Source: Stratiolaelaps scimitus
Taxonomy: Eukaryota > Arthropoda > Arachnida > Mesostigmata > Laelapidae
Direction: 5' to 3'
Assembly: GCA_019614645.1 (NCBI GenBank)
Contig: JABWDB010000012.1
Location: 3,906,001 to 3,970,000 of the forward strand
Length of the DNA stretch: 64,000 nt
Under the pieces are notes generated by a model. It did not search any database, was not told the origin of the DNA, and was given only the letters and a program-made list of their open reading frames with translations. Of this stretch, positions 62,450 through 64,000 are shown in pieces. Position 1 is the stretch's first letter. Each line of letters begins with the position of its first letter. The translations under genes and the position numbers were made by a program.

Positions 62450-62632
62450 CTTGTTAGTAGCGGTTAAAGCAAATTCTGATGAATCCTTTCAAGGTGAGCT
62501 AATTGGCCAGCTGTTAGACAGCACCCCGGCTGGCGTCGAAAATTTATTCACCTGTCCGCTCCCGCAACGAAACTCTCCCACACAAAAGCAGATAATCATT
62601 TGGTGAGAACGTTTATTTCAAGCATCCACTTC

Positions 62633-62664
<32 letters not shown>

Positions 62665-62669
62665 AACAA
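62633..62669. repeat. CAG/CAA microsatellite
   Basis: About seven CAG units followed by CAA and CAG units, twelve in all. Confidence 0.95.
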
Positions 62670-62858
62670 AGAAAAGTAGAAAAATTGAGCCATTTCGATT
62701 TTATTATTTATGTACATTATCTTTTTAGCATGCTACAAGCAATTTTCGCTAAGTGGCATAATTACAATAATTGTTGCTGGCTGAAAAAAACAACACTTCA
62801 CGGCTCTTGTCCGGTCTAGCTGTTATTATGATCATTGCTTATATTCTCACATATATAT

Positions 62859-62905
62859 GTATATATATATATATATATATATAGCCACAGAGAGAGAGAG
62901 AGAGA
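62859..62905. repeat. Compound AT and GA microsatellite
   Basis: Eleven or more AT units (62859-62883), a four-base spacer, then nine AG units (62888-62905). Confidence 0.95.
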
Positions 62906-63286
62906 ATGAGTTTGATTAAGAGCTTCAAGACAACAGCATTAAACATGAGCGAAATTGTTAGCGGCAACTGTGATAGCCAAAAAATAACATGTGAACTATT
63001 TCAAGCTTAATGTTAATTCGCTCACTTTAACGCAGCAGCTTTGCTTCCTGCTCTGTGCGTCCGTCTGTTTATTCGGCATCGCCAAACAAACAATCCCCGT
63101 AGAGAGATTATTATTATTATTTATTATTATTAAAGCGGGGCCCCCCTGCCACGTGCAGTATTCTAACGAAAGCGACAAATACATCAATCACTTGTGATAA
63201 ATACGATATAATAAACTAAAAATATAACACAATGAAATGTATCACACGGTCTTATCTACAGATCTTGCCGACTAGGCTATCCTTAC

Positions 63287-63367
63287 CATTGTTGCTGTTG
63301 TTGCTGCTGGCAATCGCTTTTCAAGAACCTGTTTGAGCTCCGTGAAGGCGGCATGCTCATTTGCAAA
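63287..63367 (-). pseudogene. Exon-like remnant with strong donor
   Basis: On the minus strand the frame FANEHAAFTELKQVLEKRLP, then AATTATM, ends exactly at a consensus donor (ATG then GTAAGG, 63286-63281). The heptad-like spacing of leucines suggests a coiled coil. The frame is closed on its left by TGA, beyond which the same frame continues with LCQPLSGQNVKAEGQKRT. This reads like coding sequence broken by one stop, although an unseen acceptor would give the same picture. Confidence 0.2.
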
Positions 63368-63469
63368 TCACGTGCGCTTCTGGCCCTCTGCCTTGACGTT
63401 TTGCCCCGAGAGGGGTTGGCACAGCTACCACGATCCTCCTTCCTATCTCGAGTAGCAACTACTTGATAC

Positions 63470-63578
63470 TTGGTTGAATTTGTCCATGCTGTCCATGCTA
63501 TCCGTCACGTTGACAATGGCCTCGATAATGGGGTTCATTTCGTGTAGTTATCGTTGCGTGAAGCTCATCACTGACCTT
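63470..63578 (-). pseudogene. Exon-like remnant with apparent frameshift
   Basis: A pyrimidine-rich acceptor (ATCCTCTCCCCCATATCGAG on the minus strand) is followed by KVSDELHATITTR in one frame. At about 63540 the protein-like reading switches frame and continues as MNPIIEAIVNVTDSMDSMDK, then FNQ. Both halves look helical and coding. One extra base (an A in CGAAATG) would explain the break. The repeated Ser-Met-Asp comes from a short tandem duplication in the DNA. It could be a decayed exon, an assembly error or two chance frames. Confidence 0.2.
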
Positions 63579-63599
63579 CTCGATATGGGGGAGAGGATT

Positions 63600-64000
63600 A
63601 ATTGACTAGTACAAATATATTGCTACCGAGTCAAATCTTACGACAGCTATATATGATCGACAATGTTGACACACCGCCAGTCATTGTCGGCATTATTGTT
63701 TTTGCTGTTCATCAGATGTTCGCCTGATGATTTTACCTGATATGACGTAAGAAGCATTGTAAATGGCGCTTCTGCTGAGCGATGCCTATGCTGTGTGTGT
63801 GTTCTTTGTACATATTAATAATAACAAATTTATATTATGTTGAACACTCGATCATTAACAAGCTTTCATTATAATGCATGTACCATGAAAGCATATCATA
63901 AACATAATTCCATATTGTGATGAGACTATTAATTGCACAGTCGAAAACTTATACCCCCATCTCATGAACAATGTGAATAAAACATCGGATACCTTTTGTT
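63600..64000. other. AT-rich non-coding end of the window
   Basis: I see no gene. An AATAAAA lies close to the right edge (about 63976), which could be a polyadenylation signal on the plus strand, but no coding frame precedes it. Confidence 0.5.

Larger units (their letters stand above)
59480..63280. other. Non-coding tract with repeats
   Basis: I could support no complete gene. It holds a SINE copy (61.65 kb), an AACACTAAACAG-type hairpin (61.4 kb), a duplicated 17-mer with AT tracts (62.3 kb) and TTA, CAG and GA repeats. Protein-like but unsupported frames occur at 60661-60888 (minus) and 61082-61336 (plus). Confidence 0.5.

Overview
This window looks like nuclear DNA of an animal, most likely an arthropod. 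I lean towards a mite or related chelicerate, but the sequence alone does not prove it. There is no dense bacterial-style gene layout, no operon and no long open frame: the longest ATG-started frame is 187 codons and is partly a translated TC repeat. Base composition is mixed. Dinucleotide and trinucleotide microsatellites occur every one to two kilobases (AT, GA/TC, GT/CA, CAG/GCT, TTA/TAA, CCG). The few convincing coding pieces are short, flanked by GT/AG splice signals and far apart. This fits intergenic DNA and long introns.

Layout. 1-22 kb is almost entirely non-coding and rich in microsatellites; one closed 89-codon minus-strand frame lies near 11.7-12.0 kb. At 22.06-22.43 kb there is a closed 121-codon frame with a TATA-like box upstream and an AATAAA downstream, a possible small intronless gene. 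22.6-42.7 kb is again non-coding. It holds a perfect 18-bp hairpin (24.97 kb), a tRNA-derived short interspersed element (31.2 kb), a weaker tRNA-like copy (24.75 kb) and mariner-like terminal sequences (20.2 and 34.5 kb). An exon-like segment lies at 42.7 kb and a possible short secreted peptide frame at 47.6 kb (minus).

The best protein-coding signal is on the minus strand at 49.68-48.54 kb. Three segments with compatible splice phases would encode a small single-pass membrane protein of about 185 residues that I do not recognise. A second minus-strand candidate is a terminal exon at 59.48-59.23 kb. A third (63.6-63.3 kb) looks like coding sequence with a frameshift and stops. Right of 49.7 kb are further tRNA-like repeats (52.4, 58.7, 61.65 kb) and a long foldback at 52.2 kb with the geometry of a small-RNA precursor.

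No complete known gene, rRNA, canonical tRNA, CRISPR array or autonomous transposon could be recognised. Many chance open frames here look protein-like on both strands, so all coding calls are tentative and no pathway can be assembled from them.
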